Source: Pontibacter anaerobius (lineage in GTDB: Bacteria; Bacteroidota; Bacteroidia; Cytophagales; Hymenobacteraceae). From it: a stretch of 64,000 nucleotides of DNA. A model generated the notes under the pieces. That model was not told the DNA's origin, did no database searches, and was given only the letters and a program-made list of their open reading frames with translations. Below are positions 34,581-42,771 of the stretch, one piece after another (position 1 is the first letter of the stretch; the number at the start of each line of letters is the position of its first letter). Position numbers and translations under genes: made by a program. Location of the stretch: contig NZ_JAPFQO010000014.1 of NCBI RefSeq assembly GCF_026241195.1, positions 51,842-115,841 on the forward strand. The letters are read 5' to 3'.

Positions 34581-36158
34581 ATGTCTGAAAACCACAAAAA
34601 ACAATTAGAACAACAACTCTGGAACATCGCCAACACCTTGCGTGGCAAGATGGACGCCGACGAGTTCCGGGATTATATACTGGGCTTTATCTTCTACAAA
34701 TACCTGTCGGAGAAGATGGAGCTGTATGCCAACAAGATACTGGCCGAAGACGGCATCAAGTACACCGGCATCAACGAAAGCACCGAAGAAGGGCAGGAGT
34801 ACCTGGAGGCGATAAAGGAGGAGGCGCTGGCTAGCCTAGGCTACTTCCTGAAGCCGACGGAGCTGTTTAAGGAGTTGGCCCGCAAAGGCAACTCCAACAG
34901 CAAAGAAGAAGGAGCGAGCAATTTTATATTGGATGAGCTGACTCAGGTGCTCAAGCACATTGAGCAGAGCACCATGGGCACCGAAAGTGAAGACGACTTC
35001 AATAAGCTCTTTGAGGACCTGGATCTGACTTCTACCAAGTTGGGCCGCACCGAAGCTGCCAAAAACGACCTGATTGCGAAAGTGCTGGGCCACCTAGACA
35101 AGATTGATTTCAAGCTGGAAGACACTGAGGCCGATGTGCTGGGCGATGCCTACGAGTACCTGATCGGGCAGTTTGCCAGCGGCGCAGGCAAGAAGGCCGG
35201 TGAGTTCTATACCCCGCAGGAGGTATCTAAGGTGCTGGCCAAGCTGGTGACCACCGGCAAGACCAAGCTGAAATCGGTGTACGACCCTACCTGCGGCTCG
35301 GGCTCTTTGCTCTTGCGCGTGGCCAAGGAGGTGAAGGAGGTATCCAACTTCTACGGACAGGAGCTTAACCGCACCACTTATAACCTGGCCCGGATGAACA
35401 TGATCCTACACGACGTGCACTTCCGGAAGTTCGACATCCGACAGGAGGACACGCTGGAGCACCCGCAGCACCTGGAGCACCGCTTCGAGGCGATTGTGGC
35501 CAACCCGCCCTTCTCGGCCAACTGGAGCGCCAGTCCGCTGCACCTCTCCGACGACCGCTTCAGCCAGTACGGCAAGCTGGCTCCAAGCTCGAAGGCTGAC
35601 TTCGCTTTTGTGCAGCACATGATCCACCACTTGGCCGAGAATGGTACCATGGCCGTGGTGCTGCCGCACGGGGTGCTGTTCCGTGGCGCGGCCGAGGGGC
35701 ACATACGCCAGTACCTGATCGAGGACCGCAACTACTTGGACGCCGTGATTGGGCTGCCGGCCAACATCTTCTACGGCACGTCTATACCTACCTGTATTTT
35801 GGTGTTCAAGAAGTGCCGCGAGCAGGCCGACAACATCCTGTTCATCGACGCCAGCCAGCATTACGAGAAGGCCAAAACGCAGTGCTACCTGCGCGACATT
35901 GACATTGAGAAGATCATCTCGACTTACCGCGAGCGCCGCACTGAGGACAAGTACAGCTATGTGGCCAGTCTGGAGGAGGTACGCGAGAACGACTATAATC
36001 TGAACATCCCGCGCTACGTGGACACCTTTGAGGAGGAGGAGCCGGTAGACCTGCAGGAGGTAGCCGATTCACTTTCACTCCTGGAAGAGGAGATGCAGGT
36101 GACTGACACCACCATTGCCGCCTATTGCGAGGGGTTGGGTATAGCTAAACCGTTTTAA
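34581..36158 (+). CDS. hsdM: Type I restriction-modification methyltransferase subunit HsdM
   Basis: 525 aa. N6-adenine methyltransferase subunit of the type I complex. It has an N-terminal HsdM_N domain (LWNIANTLRGKMDADEFRDYILGFIFYKYLSEKM), the SAM motif D235-PTCGSGS, and the catalytic N308-PPF motif. The C-terminal KAKTQCYLRDIDIEKI segment interacts with HsdS in the family. It begins the hsdM-hsdS-hsdR operon, with a 3-base gap to hsdS. Its GC content is high, unlike the flanking AT-rich DNA, so the module came as a unit. Confidence 0.96.
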   Translation: MSENHKKQLEQQLWNIANTLRGKMDADEFRDYILGFIFYKYLSEKMELYANKILAEDGIKYTGINESTEEGQEYLEAIKEEALASLGYFLKPTELFKELARKGNSNSKEEGASNFILDELTQVLKHIEQSTMGTESEDDFNKLFEDLDLTSTKLGRTEAAKNDLIAKVLGHLDKIDFKLEDTEADVLGDAYEYLIGQFASGAGKKAGEFYTPQEVSKVLAKLVTTGKTKLKSVYDPTCGSGSLLLRVAKEVKEVSNFYGQELNRTTYNLARMNMILHDVHFRKFDIRQEDTLEHPQHLEHRFEAIVANPPFSANWSASPLHLSDDRFSQYGKLAPSSKADFAFVQHMIHHLAENGTMAVVLPHGVLFRGAAEGHIRQYLIEDRNYLDAVIGLPANIFYGTSIPTCILVFKKCREQADNILFIDASQHYEKAKTQCYLRDIDIEKIISTYRERRTEDKYSYVASLEEVRENDYNLNIPRYVDTFEEEEPVDLQEVADSLSLLEEEMQVTDTTIAAYCEGLGIAKPF

Positions 36159-36161
36159 GCC

Positions 36162-37355
36162 ATGGAAGCAGCAGTAGAAATAACAACTGAGGTAAAAAAT
36201 GTGCCGGCCTTGCGCTTTCCGGAATTTAACGGGGAGTGGAAAGAGGTTAGATTAGAAGATATTTGTGACACTTTTAAAAGCGGTGAATCCATTACATCTA
36301 AAGACATTGCTGACTCTGGAGAGTATCCAGTATATGGTGGTAATGGCTTAAGAGGGTATACTACTAAGTATACACATGATGGCTTTTATACTTTGATAGG
36401 TCGTCAAGGTGCTCTTTGCGGAAACATTAATCGTGTTTATGGCAAGTCCTATATTTCTGAGCATGCTATAGCTGTATCTACAAATAATTCATCAGATACA
36501 GAATGGTTGGCTCAAAAATTGGATTACATGAATTTAAATAGGTTGTCTGAATCGTCAGCACAACCTGGGTTAGCTGTAAATAAACTTCTTAGATTAAAGT
36601 TAAAGGTCCCAGTTCTCCATGAACAGCAAAAAATAGCTTCCTTCCTTTCGGCCGTTGACGAGAAGATCAAGCAGCTGAGCAAGAAGAAAGAGCTGTTGAA
36701 GAAGTATAAAAAAGGGGTGATGCAGCAGCTCTTCTCTCAGCAGATCCGCTTCAAAGACGACCGCGGCAATGCCTTTCCGGAATGGGAGGAGAAGAAGCTA
36801 GTAGAAGTTTTATCAGAACATAAAGGTCGAAATACAGACTTAGCAATAGAAGAAGTGTTTTCTGTTGCTAAGGAAAAAGGAGTGGTTAACCAGATTGAGC
36901 ACTTAGGACGCTCCTATGCTTCCAATGATATCTCCAATTATAAAGTCGTTTATCCAGACGATGTTATTTATACCAAAAGCCCTACAAGTGACTTTCCATA
37001 TGGTATCATCAAACAAAATAAACTTGATAGAATAGGGGTGGTTTCGGTTCTGTATGCTGTCTTTAAGCCAGTCAACAGAAACATTGGCTTGCTCTTGGAT
37101 TACTACTTCTCTTCATGGGTTAATACATATAATTACCTGAATCCACTGGTTCAAAAGGGTGCAAAAAACACAATGAATATTAACAACAGTGATTTCTTAA
37201 ATGGAAGAAGAATAAGCCTACCTAGCTCATTAGAAGAGCAGGAGAAAATAGCTAACTTCCTTACTTCCATCGATAGCAAGATAAACCATACTTCAAAACA
37301 ACTGGAGCAGGCCCAGCAATTCAAGAAGGGCTTGCTCCAGCAACTATTCGTCTGA
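36162..37355 (+). CDS. hsdS: Type I restriction-modification specificity subunit HsdS
   Basis: 397 aa with two target-recognition domains. TRD1 (about 12-150) and TRD2 (about 215-345) are each followed by a conserved helix: EQQKIASFLSAVDEKIKQLSKKKELL and EQEKIANFLTSIDSKINHTSKQLEQ. They give a bipartite DNA target. The TRD bases are clearly more AT-rich than hsdM and the conserved helices, as expected if TRDs are exchanged by recombination. The target sequence cannot be predicted here. It is intact, so the system should be functional. Confidence 0.95.
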   Translation: MEAAVEITTEVKNVPALRFPEFNGEWKEVRLEDICDTFKSGESITSKDIADSGEYPVYGGNGLRGYTTKYTHDGFYTLIGRQGALCGNINRVYGKSYISEHAIAVSTNNSSDTEWLAQKLDYMNLNRLSESSAQPGLAVNKLLRLKLKVPVLHEQQKIASFLSAVDEKIKQLSKKKELLKKYKKGVMQQLFSQQIRFKDDRGNAFPEWEEKKLVEVLSEHKGRNTDLAIEEVFSVAKEKGVVNQIEHLGRSYASNDISNYKVVYPDDVIYTKSPTSDFPYGIIKQNKLDRIGVVSVLYAVFKPVNRNIGLLLDYYFSSWVNTYNYLNPLVQKGAKNTMNINNSDFLNGRRISLPSSLEEQEKIANFLTSIDSKINHTSKQLEQAQQFKKGLLQQLFV

Positions 37356-37377
37356 TACCAACGCCACTACTATACCT

Positions 37378-40236
37378 ATGGGAACACAACCGGAGCAGGT
37401 ACTCGAAGACAGCCTGGTAAAGCAGCTGCAGGGGCTAGGCTATAGTTACGTCACGATAAAAGACGAGCAGGCGCTGCTGGCCAACCTGAAAATTCAGCTG
37501 GAAAAGCACAACCAGGTAACGCTAACCGGGAAGGAATTTGAGCGCGTCCTGAACCACCTGAACAAAGGCAACGTGTTTGACCGTGCCAAACTGCTCCGGG
37601 ATAAAATGCAGCTCACCAAGGACGATGGCACGAGTGTATACCTGGAGTTTCTGCAGCAGGAGCACTGGTGCCAGAACCTGTTCCAGGTAACCCAGCAGGT
37701 AACGATGGACGGCACCTACAAAAACCGCTACGATGTAACGCTGCTGGTAAACGGTCTGCCGCTAGTGCAGATCGAGCTTAAGCGTCGTGGGCTGGAGCTG
37801 AAAGAAGGTTTTAACCAGACAAACCGTTATCAACGGCATTCATATAGTGCTTCTTATGGGTTATTTCAGTACATACAGCTGTTTGTGATCAGCAATGGCG
37901 TAAATACCAAGTACTACGCTAACAACCACAAGCAGAATTTCAAGCAAACCTTCTACTGGGCTGATGAGGATAATAAACTGATAACCCAGCTAGAGGCATT
38001 TACCCTTGCTTTTCTGGAGCCCTGCCACATGGCTAAAATGGTAACCAAGTACATCGTGCTCAACGAGACGCGGAAGATCCCGATGGTGCTGCGGCCCTAC
38101 CAGTTTCATGCCACCGAGGCAATTATCGAGCAGGTAAAGAACTCCGACAGGAATGGCTACATCTGGCATACCACGGGTTCCGGTAAAACACTCACCTCGT
38201 TTAAAGCTAGCCAAATCCTGATGCAGCTGCCCAAAGTGCACAAGGTGGTGTTTGTAGTAGACCGTAAAGACTTGGATTACCAGACCACCAAGGAGTTTAA
38301 TAGCTTCTCGGCAGGCAGCGTGGATGGCACCGACGACACCCGCGCGCTCGTGAGTCAGCTGGCAGGCAATACCAAATTGATCGTAACCACTATCCAGAAA
38401 CTCAACAACGCCATTGGCAGCCGCTTTGCGAGCAGATTGGAGGGCCTAAGAGAGGAGCGTGTGGTGTTCATCTTCGACGAGTGCCACCGCAGCCAATTCG
38501 GCGAGACGCATAACCGCATCAAGAGCTTCTTTACCAAGGCGCAAATGTTCGGCTTCACGGGTACACCGATCTTTGCCGAGAACGTGATCAAAAACGACCT
38601 GGGCAAGCGCACTACCCGCGACTTGTTCGATGAGTGCCTGCACAAATACTTAATTACCGACGCCATCAAAGACGAGAACGTGCTACGCTTTTCGGTGGAG
38701 TATGTAGGTAGGTACAGAGAGAAGGAAGGCAGCAATACAGAGATAGACATTGAGGTAGAGGATATCGACACTAGAGAGCTATTAGAGGCTCCACAGCGGC
38801 TTGAAAAGATTGTTGACTACATCATTGAGCATCACCCGCGCAAAACGCATGGTAAGGTTTATACGGCCATGTTTTGTGTAAGCAGCGTGGAGGTGCTGAT
38901 TAGGTACTACGAACTCTTCCAGCAGCGTAGAGCTGAAGGCAAGCACAACCTGAAAGTGGCCACTATATTCAGCTACACCTCCAACGAAGAGGATAAAGAC
39001 GCCACCGGTGACTATGTGCTGGAGGAGGAAGAGATAGCCGTAGCGGCAGAGCCTAAGGTTGCCTACACCGCCAACAGCCACACTCGCGAGAAACTAGATG
39101 CTTTTATCGCTGATTACAACAAGCTGTTCGGTACAAAGCACTCTACTAAGGACAGCCAGGCCTTCTACAACTATTACAATGACCTGTCGAAAAAGGTAAA
39201 GCAGAAGGAGGTGGACGTGCTGCTGGTTGTTAACATGTTCCTGACGGGTTTCGACGCGCCAGGGCTTAACACGCTCTATGTAGACAAGAACCTGAAGTAC
39301 CACGGCCTGATACAGGCCTACAGCCGCACAAACCGCCTTGAAAAGGAGCAGAAGTCGCAGGGCAATATCGTCAGCTTCCGCAACCTTAAAAAGGCCACAG
39401 ATGAAGCCATTGCCCTATTCTCGAATAAAGATGCCAAGGACATCATCCTGATGGAGCCCTACGAGGACTATGTGGCAAAATTCAATGAAGTCTTAGCGGA
39501 TTTGCGTGGCATTGCACCCACGGTAGACAGCGTGAACGAGTTGGTAGGCGAAGGCGAAATACTGGCTTTCGTGAAAGCCTTCCGCGAAATGCTTCGTCTC
39601 TGGAATATCCTCAAAACCTTCTCCAACTTCAGCTTTGACGATTTAGGTATAGCCGAGCAGGAGTTTGTGGATTACCGCAGCAAATACGTTGATATCAGCG
39701 ACTGGAAGAAAGGCGATCCAAAAGAGAAAGAGTCGATTCTCAATGACGTAGACTTTGAGCTTGAGCTGATCCACAGAGACGACATCACAGTAGACTACAT
39801 TCGCACCTTGCTTTCGCGCATGGTAGAAGCCAGCGAGGAAGAAAAAGAGAGACAGAAAAAGAGCATCCTTGACACCCTGACCGGTGAGCCATCGCTTCGC
39901 AGCAAACGCGAACTGATTCGCAAGTTCATTGAAGAAAGCCTGCCGAAGATCATAGACGCAGACGACGTGCAAGAGGAGTTTGAAAAGTTTTGGGCAAGGG
40001 AGCAGCAAGCAGCCTTTGAGGCAATAGCCACAGAAGAGAAACTTGACCCTGTGAAGCTGCAGGCCGTGCTTGGTAATTACCTGTTCACTGAGCGCAAACC
40101 CCTACGCGAGGAGGTGCTGGACATGCTGTCAGCCAAGCCCAAGCTGTTGGAGCGTAAGCCCATTGCAGAGCGCATCACAGCGAAGATGGTGGGCTTTGTG
40201 GAGACGTTTATCAGTGGGATGGGGTTGAGGAGATAA
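37378..40236 (+). CDS. hsdR: Type I restriction endonuclease/translocase subunit HsdR
   Basis: 952 aa. N-terminal PD-(D/E)XK nuclease with D119, E133 and K135 (NRYDVTLLV...QIELKRR), then a superfamily 2 motor: Walker A TTGSGKT (265-271), D367-ECH Walker B, FGFTGTP, and motif VI-like QAYSRTNRLE. The C-terminal region is helical (EEFEKFWAREQQAAFEAI). It translocates DNA and cuts unmodified DNA with HsdM and HsdS. A decayed copy of its last codons lies at 42288-42362. Confidence 0.96.
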   Translation: MGTQPEQVLEDSLVKQLQGLGYSYVTIKDEQALLANLKIQLEKHNQVTLTGKEFERVLNHLNKGNVFDRAKLLRDKMQLTKDDGTSVYLEFLQQEHWCQNLFQVTQQVTMDGTYKNRYDVTLLVNGLPLVQIELKRRGLELKEGFNQTNRYQRHSYSASYGLFQYIQLFVISNGVNTKYYANNHKQNFKQTFYWADEDNKLITQLEAFTLAFLEPCHMAKMVTKYIVLNETRKIPMVLRPYQFHATEAIIEQVKNSDRNGYIWHTTGSGKTLTSFKASQILMQLPKVHKVVFVVDRKDLDYQTTKEFNSFSAGSVDGTDDTRALVSQLAGNTKLIVTTIQKLNNAIGSRFASRLEGLREERVVFIFDECHRSQFGETHNRIKSFFTKAQMFGFTGTPIFAENVIKNDLGKRTTRDLFDECLHKYLITDAIKDENVLRFSVEYVGRYREKEGSNTEIDIEVEDIDTRELLEAPQRLEKIVDYIIEHHPRKTHGKVYTAMFCVSSVEVLIRYYELFQQRRAEGKHNLKVATIFSYTSNEEDKDATGDYVLEEEEIAVAAEPKVAYTANSHTREKLDAFIADYNKLFGTKHSTKDSQAFYNYYNDLSKKVKQKEVDVLLVVNMFLTGFDAPGLNTLYVDKNLKYHGLIQAYSRTNRLEKEQKSQGNIVSFRNLKKATDEAIALFSNKDAKDIILMEPYEDYVAKFNEVLADLRGIAPTVDSVNELVGEGEILAFVKAFREMLRLWNILKTFSNFSFDDLGIAEQEFVDYRSKYVDISDWKKGDPKEKESILNDVDFELELIHRDDITVDYIRTLLSRMVEASEEEKERQKKSILDTLTGEPSLRSKRELIRKFIEESLPKIIDADDVQEEFEKFWAREQQAAFEAIATEEKLDPVKLQAVLGNYLFTERKPLREEVLDMLSAKPKLLERKPIAERITAKMVGFVETFISGMGLRR

Positions 40237-40294
40237 AATAAACGCTTTCCATTATGATACAGCAAGTAGTAATTTAGGCTTATCAACGAAACTG

Positions 40295-40335
40295 ATATGA
40301 CAAGACGTAATACCTTATATTACGTCTTGTCATAT
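40295..40335. terminator. Long bidirectional terminator between hsdR and the UPRT-like gene
   Basis: A 17-bp perfect stem (ATATGACAAGACGTAAT, 40295-40311, with 40319-40335) and 7-nt loop between converging operons. Confidence 0.8.
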
Positions 40336-40369
40336 ATAATAGCATTGAATCTCAATTAATTTTAAGTAG

Positions 40370-41008
40370 CTAAGCTGTTAATCTCTTGTCTAAGTTGCCA
40401 ACGCCTGGAAGAAGCATACCATCGTCATTTAATTCATCTTCTTCAATCAGAAGAAAATTGTAATGAGGAAACTCATTAACTAATTCTTCTATTCCGACTT
40501 GAGTATAGAATACGGATGCGATAATAACAGTCCTTGGCTTATATTTCTGAATTGCATTTTGTGTGATTGAGATTGCTGTACAACCAGTAGCTAAAACTGT
40601 CTTCGCAACTACTAGTACATCTATGTATGGCTTGTTTATTTCTGGGAGGTGTAAAGTTCTAAACTCTTCTCTAAGGGCGTCTTTGCCTCTTTTTCCAGCG
40701 TAATCAATATAACCTCGATAACAGTTTCTAAAATTGCTTGCTATACCTTGAGCATAATTATTATAATCAGCATCTGTGCTAATGATTACAATTGATTTCT
40801 CTATGTTCAATATGCCCTTATAAGATTGGGACATTGGAGTGGTCACATTGGCTTCTTGGGTAAAGTAACTGTTGAATATATTTCTACCAATGCTTTGACC
40901 AACTATTGTTAGACTTTCTACTAGTTGGTCTCTAGAGGTATCCTTATTTCTTACATTAGTTAGGTGAAACTTATCAGTGGCATCAACATCGAGTATCTTG
41001 AGATTCAT
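40370..41008 (-). CDS. Degenerate uracil-phosphoribosyltransferase-like protein
   Basis: 212 aa, aligning end to end with UPRT (Upp). KILDV...HLTNVRNKDTSRDQL matches the Upp start, VLATGCTAISI matches the PRPP loop, and LLPGVGNLDKRLTA matches the Upp C-terminus YIxPGLGDAGDR. Key residues differ: the PRPP-loop acidic residue before LATG is K136, the RAG segment is DAD (79-81), and the uracil-loop GD is GN. It is probably a nucleotide or ligand sensor, or an altered enzyme, rather than a salvage UPRT. It is last in a three-gene operon, and its ATG overlaps the DUF4062 stop (TAATG), implying coupled, stoichiometric expression. Confidence 0.75.
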   Translation of the reverse strand: MNLKILDVDATDKFHLTNVRNKDTSRDQLVESLTIVGQSIGRNIFNSYFTQEANVTTPMSQSYKGILNIEKSIVIISTDADYNNYAQGIASNFRNCYRGYIDYAGKRGKDALREEFRTLHLPEINKPYIDVLVVAKTVLATGCTAISITQNAIQKYKPRTVIIASVFYTQVGIEELVNEFPHYNFLLIEEDELNDDGMLLPGVGNLDKRLTA

Positions 41009-41694
41009 TAGCTTAAGTTTTGAAGTTTAGTTTGGAGCTTACTTACTTGACCCCAGAAGTTTTCATAAATACTTTTTCTGGTAATATGTGTTATTACTGT
41101 CTCTCCAAAATAAGTATATTCTAATTCGACATCCGTTGGAGTAATACGATAAATTAACTGGGAATTAGGTTCTGGTTTAAGTTTATTCGCTAACCTTATA
41201 AAATGATCAATGTATGTTAGTTCCTTACCAATACTAGATTTTTCTATTAACCAGTTATAAAATGAATCATTCACTAATTCCCTTAGTCGATCAATGCTGC
41301 TAAAAGTTGTTCTCCAGAAGCCGGAATAATAATCTGTTACTTTACTAATAAACTCATTTTGGCTCTTATCATTCTGTTCATCAAGCTCCTTCTGAAAGAC
41401 TAGTATTTTAGTTGGGTCTTGCTTATAAGCTTGGTCAAATTCTATTTCCGTAGCTGATTTGCCACTTTCTGTTACCCAGCCAAATCTGTTGCCTAACACA
41501 AGTATGTATAAGTCACATGACTTTGCTAACTCTGTAGTGTGGTTGTATGAGTTGCTAGAAGTTGATGTATAATTAAAGGGGTATGCCCCAACTAGTTCTA
41601 CAAAAGGAATCTTTCTTAGTTCTTCAGCTATCGCATTGCGTTCATCAACTAGATCTTTAACGGTCGAGCTAACCAATATTTTTATTTTGTTCAT
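41008..41694 (-). CDS. DUF4062 (TIR-like superfamily) protein
   Basis: 228 aa. The N-terminal DUF4062 domain has KILVSSTVKDLVDERNAIAEELRK, SCDLYILVLGNRFGWV, and GKSATEIEFDQAYKQDPTKILVF (E83/E85), the acidic helix conserved in this group. DUF4062 belongs to the STIR/TIR-like set of nucleotide-sugar or NAD-type signalling domains seen in defence and in eukaryotic STAND proteins. The C-terminal ~100 residues are unknown. A NADase or sensor activity is plausible but not shown. It overlaps the DUF1653 gene by 26 bases and the UPRT-like gene by one base. Confidence 0.8.
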   Translation of the reverse strand: MNKIKILVSSTVKDLVDERNAIAEELRKIPFVELVGAYPFNYTSTSSNSYNHTTELAKSCDLYILVLGNRFGWVTESGKSATEIEFDQAYKQDPTKILVFQKELDEQNDKSQNEFISKVTDYYSGFWRTTFSSIDRLRELVNDSFYNWLIEKSSIGKELTYIDHFIRLANKLKPEPNSQLIYRITPTDVELEYTYFGETVITHITRKSIYENFWGQVSKLQTKLQNLS

Positions 41695-41896
41695 TTGTTA
41701 TAAATTTAAACCTTTCAATTTTTTCATTATTATGCTCTAATACATTATTGAACATTGATAAAGGCCTAATCCATAGCTTATCCGGATTATCTAACTTATG
41801 ATAAACCGCAAATACTTCTTCTGTTTCGCTATGTAAGGCAAAGGAGATTATTTTATAATAGTCTCCTTTGAAGTGTTTGTAAATTCCTAGTTTCAT
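41669..41896 (-). CDS. DUF1653 family small protein
   Basis: 75 aa. KLGIYKHFKGDYYKIISFALHSETEEVFAVYH and LWIRPLSMFNN match the GxYxHYKG...HSET...WVRPLxMF pattern of DUF1653, a small beta-barrel-like family of unknown function. It is the first gene of the operon that continues with DUF4062 and the UPRT-like protein. In this setting it may be a regulatory or binding partner; that is inference. Confidence 0.8.
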   Translation of the reverse strand: MKLGIYKHFKGDYYKIISFALHSETEEVFAVYHKLDNPDKLWIRPLSMFNNVLEHNNEKIERFKFITNEQNKNIG

Positions 41897-42287
41897 GATT
41901 AAGCTTAAAAAGTAGTAGAATTGAAATAAATAGAAGCTTTTATCAATTCTGGTATAGCCCGGCTATAAAAGTCCTATTAATTAATCATGTTATGATAATG
42001 TTAAAGAGTATTGTTGTCTAAGGTGCTGTACAACCATTTGAATCTAAGTAGGAGGTAGGTCAGGTATGATATTAAATTAGCTAATGACGCCTCTTGGCAT
42101 TACTTCCTATCAACATTACCCACAAAAACAGAAGGATGAAAGATCCTGTTAAAAAAAGATTTTTCAAACCGAACTGCCTGCCTAAGAATTCTCCGCAATA
42201 AAGTATGGTATAAGGAATACTATTATACAATTATATATTTAATACTGCAAGTTGTAGTTGACTGAACTAATTCCAATACTGCTGTAA

Positions 42288-42362
42288 CGAAAAACAACAT
42301 CTGAGCACATTAAGCCAGGATACTAGGCTTTGTAGAGACTTTTATCAGTAGGATGGTCGGAG
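42288..42362 (+). pseudogene. Decayed remnant of an hsdR 3' end
   Basis: GGCTTTGTAGAGAC, TTTATCAGTAGGATGG matches codons of the hsdR tail at 40191-40222 with three changes in 33 bases, two of them at third positions. Upstream codons CGA AAA ... GAG CAC ATT also follow hsdR R-K-P-I-A-E-R-I. In-frame stops and an indel make it non-coding. The remaining bases of 41897-42497 show no gene. Confidence 0.7.
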
Positions 42363-42497
42363 CTGTTTATTTTAATAGAAGCTTTTGATGAAGATTCAAT
42401 GTTTTATGACAGCGTGTTTGGAGACGATTAGACAGCAATTTAGGCTTCCTCTTATGGGTATGGTATAAAAGCTCTAGCCGCTATAACATGTAGGAAA

Positions 42498-42517
42498 GTT
42501 TAAACCATGTTTAAACC
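42498..42517. repeat. Putative integrase arm-type site (right)
   Basis: GTTTAAACCATGTTTAAACC differs at one position from 27852-27871. It is 47 bases from attR. GGAAAGTTTAAAC also matches 27875-27887. Confidence 0.65.
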
Positions 42518-42526
42518 AAAAAGAAA

Positions 42527-42554
42527 AAGGACTTACGATTTCTCGTAAGTCCTT
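42527..42554 (-). terminator. Island-supplied tRNA-Asn terminator
   Basis: AAGGACTTACGA-TTTC-TCGTAAGTCCTT (12-bp stem), directly after the tRNA 3' end on the minus strand. It mirrors the host terminator at 27665-27692, with the same TTTC loop but a different stem. Confidence 0.75.
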
Positions 42555-42563
42555 CATTCTTAG

Positions 42564-42606
42564 GCTCCCCCTCCTGGGCTCGAACCAGGGACCCCCTGAT
42601 TAACAG
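42564..42606 (-). repeat. attR: 43-bp direct repeat inside tRNA-Asn
   Basis: Identical to 27693-27735. Because the tRNA is on the minus strand, the island supplies the 3' half and the gene stays intact. Confidence 0.92.
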
Positions 42607-42638
42607 TCAGGTGCTCTAACCGACTGAGCTAAGGAGGA
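42565..42638 (-). tRNA. tRNA-Asn (GTT)
   Basis: 74 nt. Acceptor stem TCCTCCT with AGGGGGA (one wobble), D-stem GCTC/GAGC, anticodon stem CCTGA/TCAGG with loop CTGTTAA (anticodon GTT), T-stem CCTGG/CCAGG with loop TTCGAGC, discriminator G. CCA is not encoded. It is the insertion target of the 14.9-kb island. Confidence 0.95.
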
Positions 42639-42771
42639 ATCTCGACATATCAAGTGGCTGTTTCCAGCCGTTTGATGATGCAATATTACGGCAGTAAAGC
42701 TTAATACGCAAGTGCAGGCCTAAAAAAATCTTGTAAAATAGTTTAAGCTGCTGTAAATCAATTCTAAAAAA

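Larger units (their letters stand above)
27693..42606. mobile_element. 14.9-kb integrated island in tRNA-Asn with type I R-M and DUF4062-UPRT modules
   Basis: Bounded by exact 43-bp direct repeats (27693-27735 and 42564-42606) of the 3' half of tRNA-Asn. A tyrosine integrase gene lies beside the left end. The cargo is an HTH/ATPase core, hsdMSR and a three-gene TIR-like operon. I find no relaxase, coupling protein, T4SS, capsid or terminase gene, so it is a passive island or satellite that would need a helper for transfer. Motif and base use differ from flanking DNA (few AAGTATA sites; AT-rich stretches at 33.4-34.6 and 40.2-42.5 kb). Confidence 0.9.
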
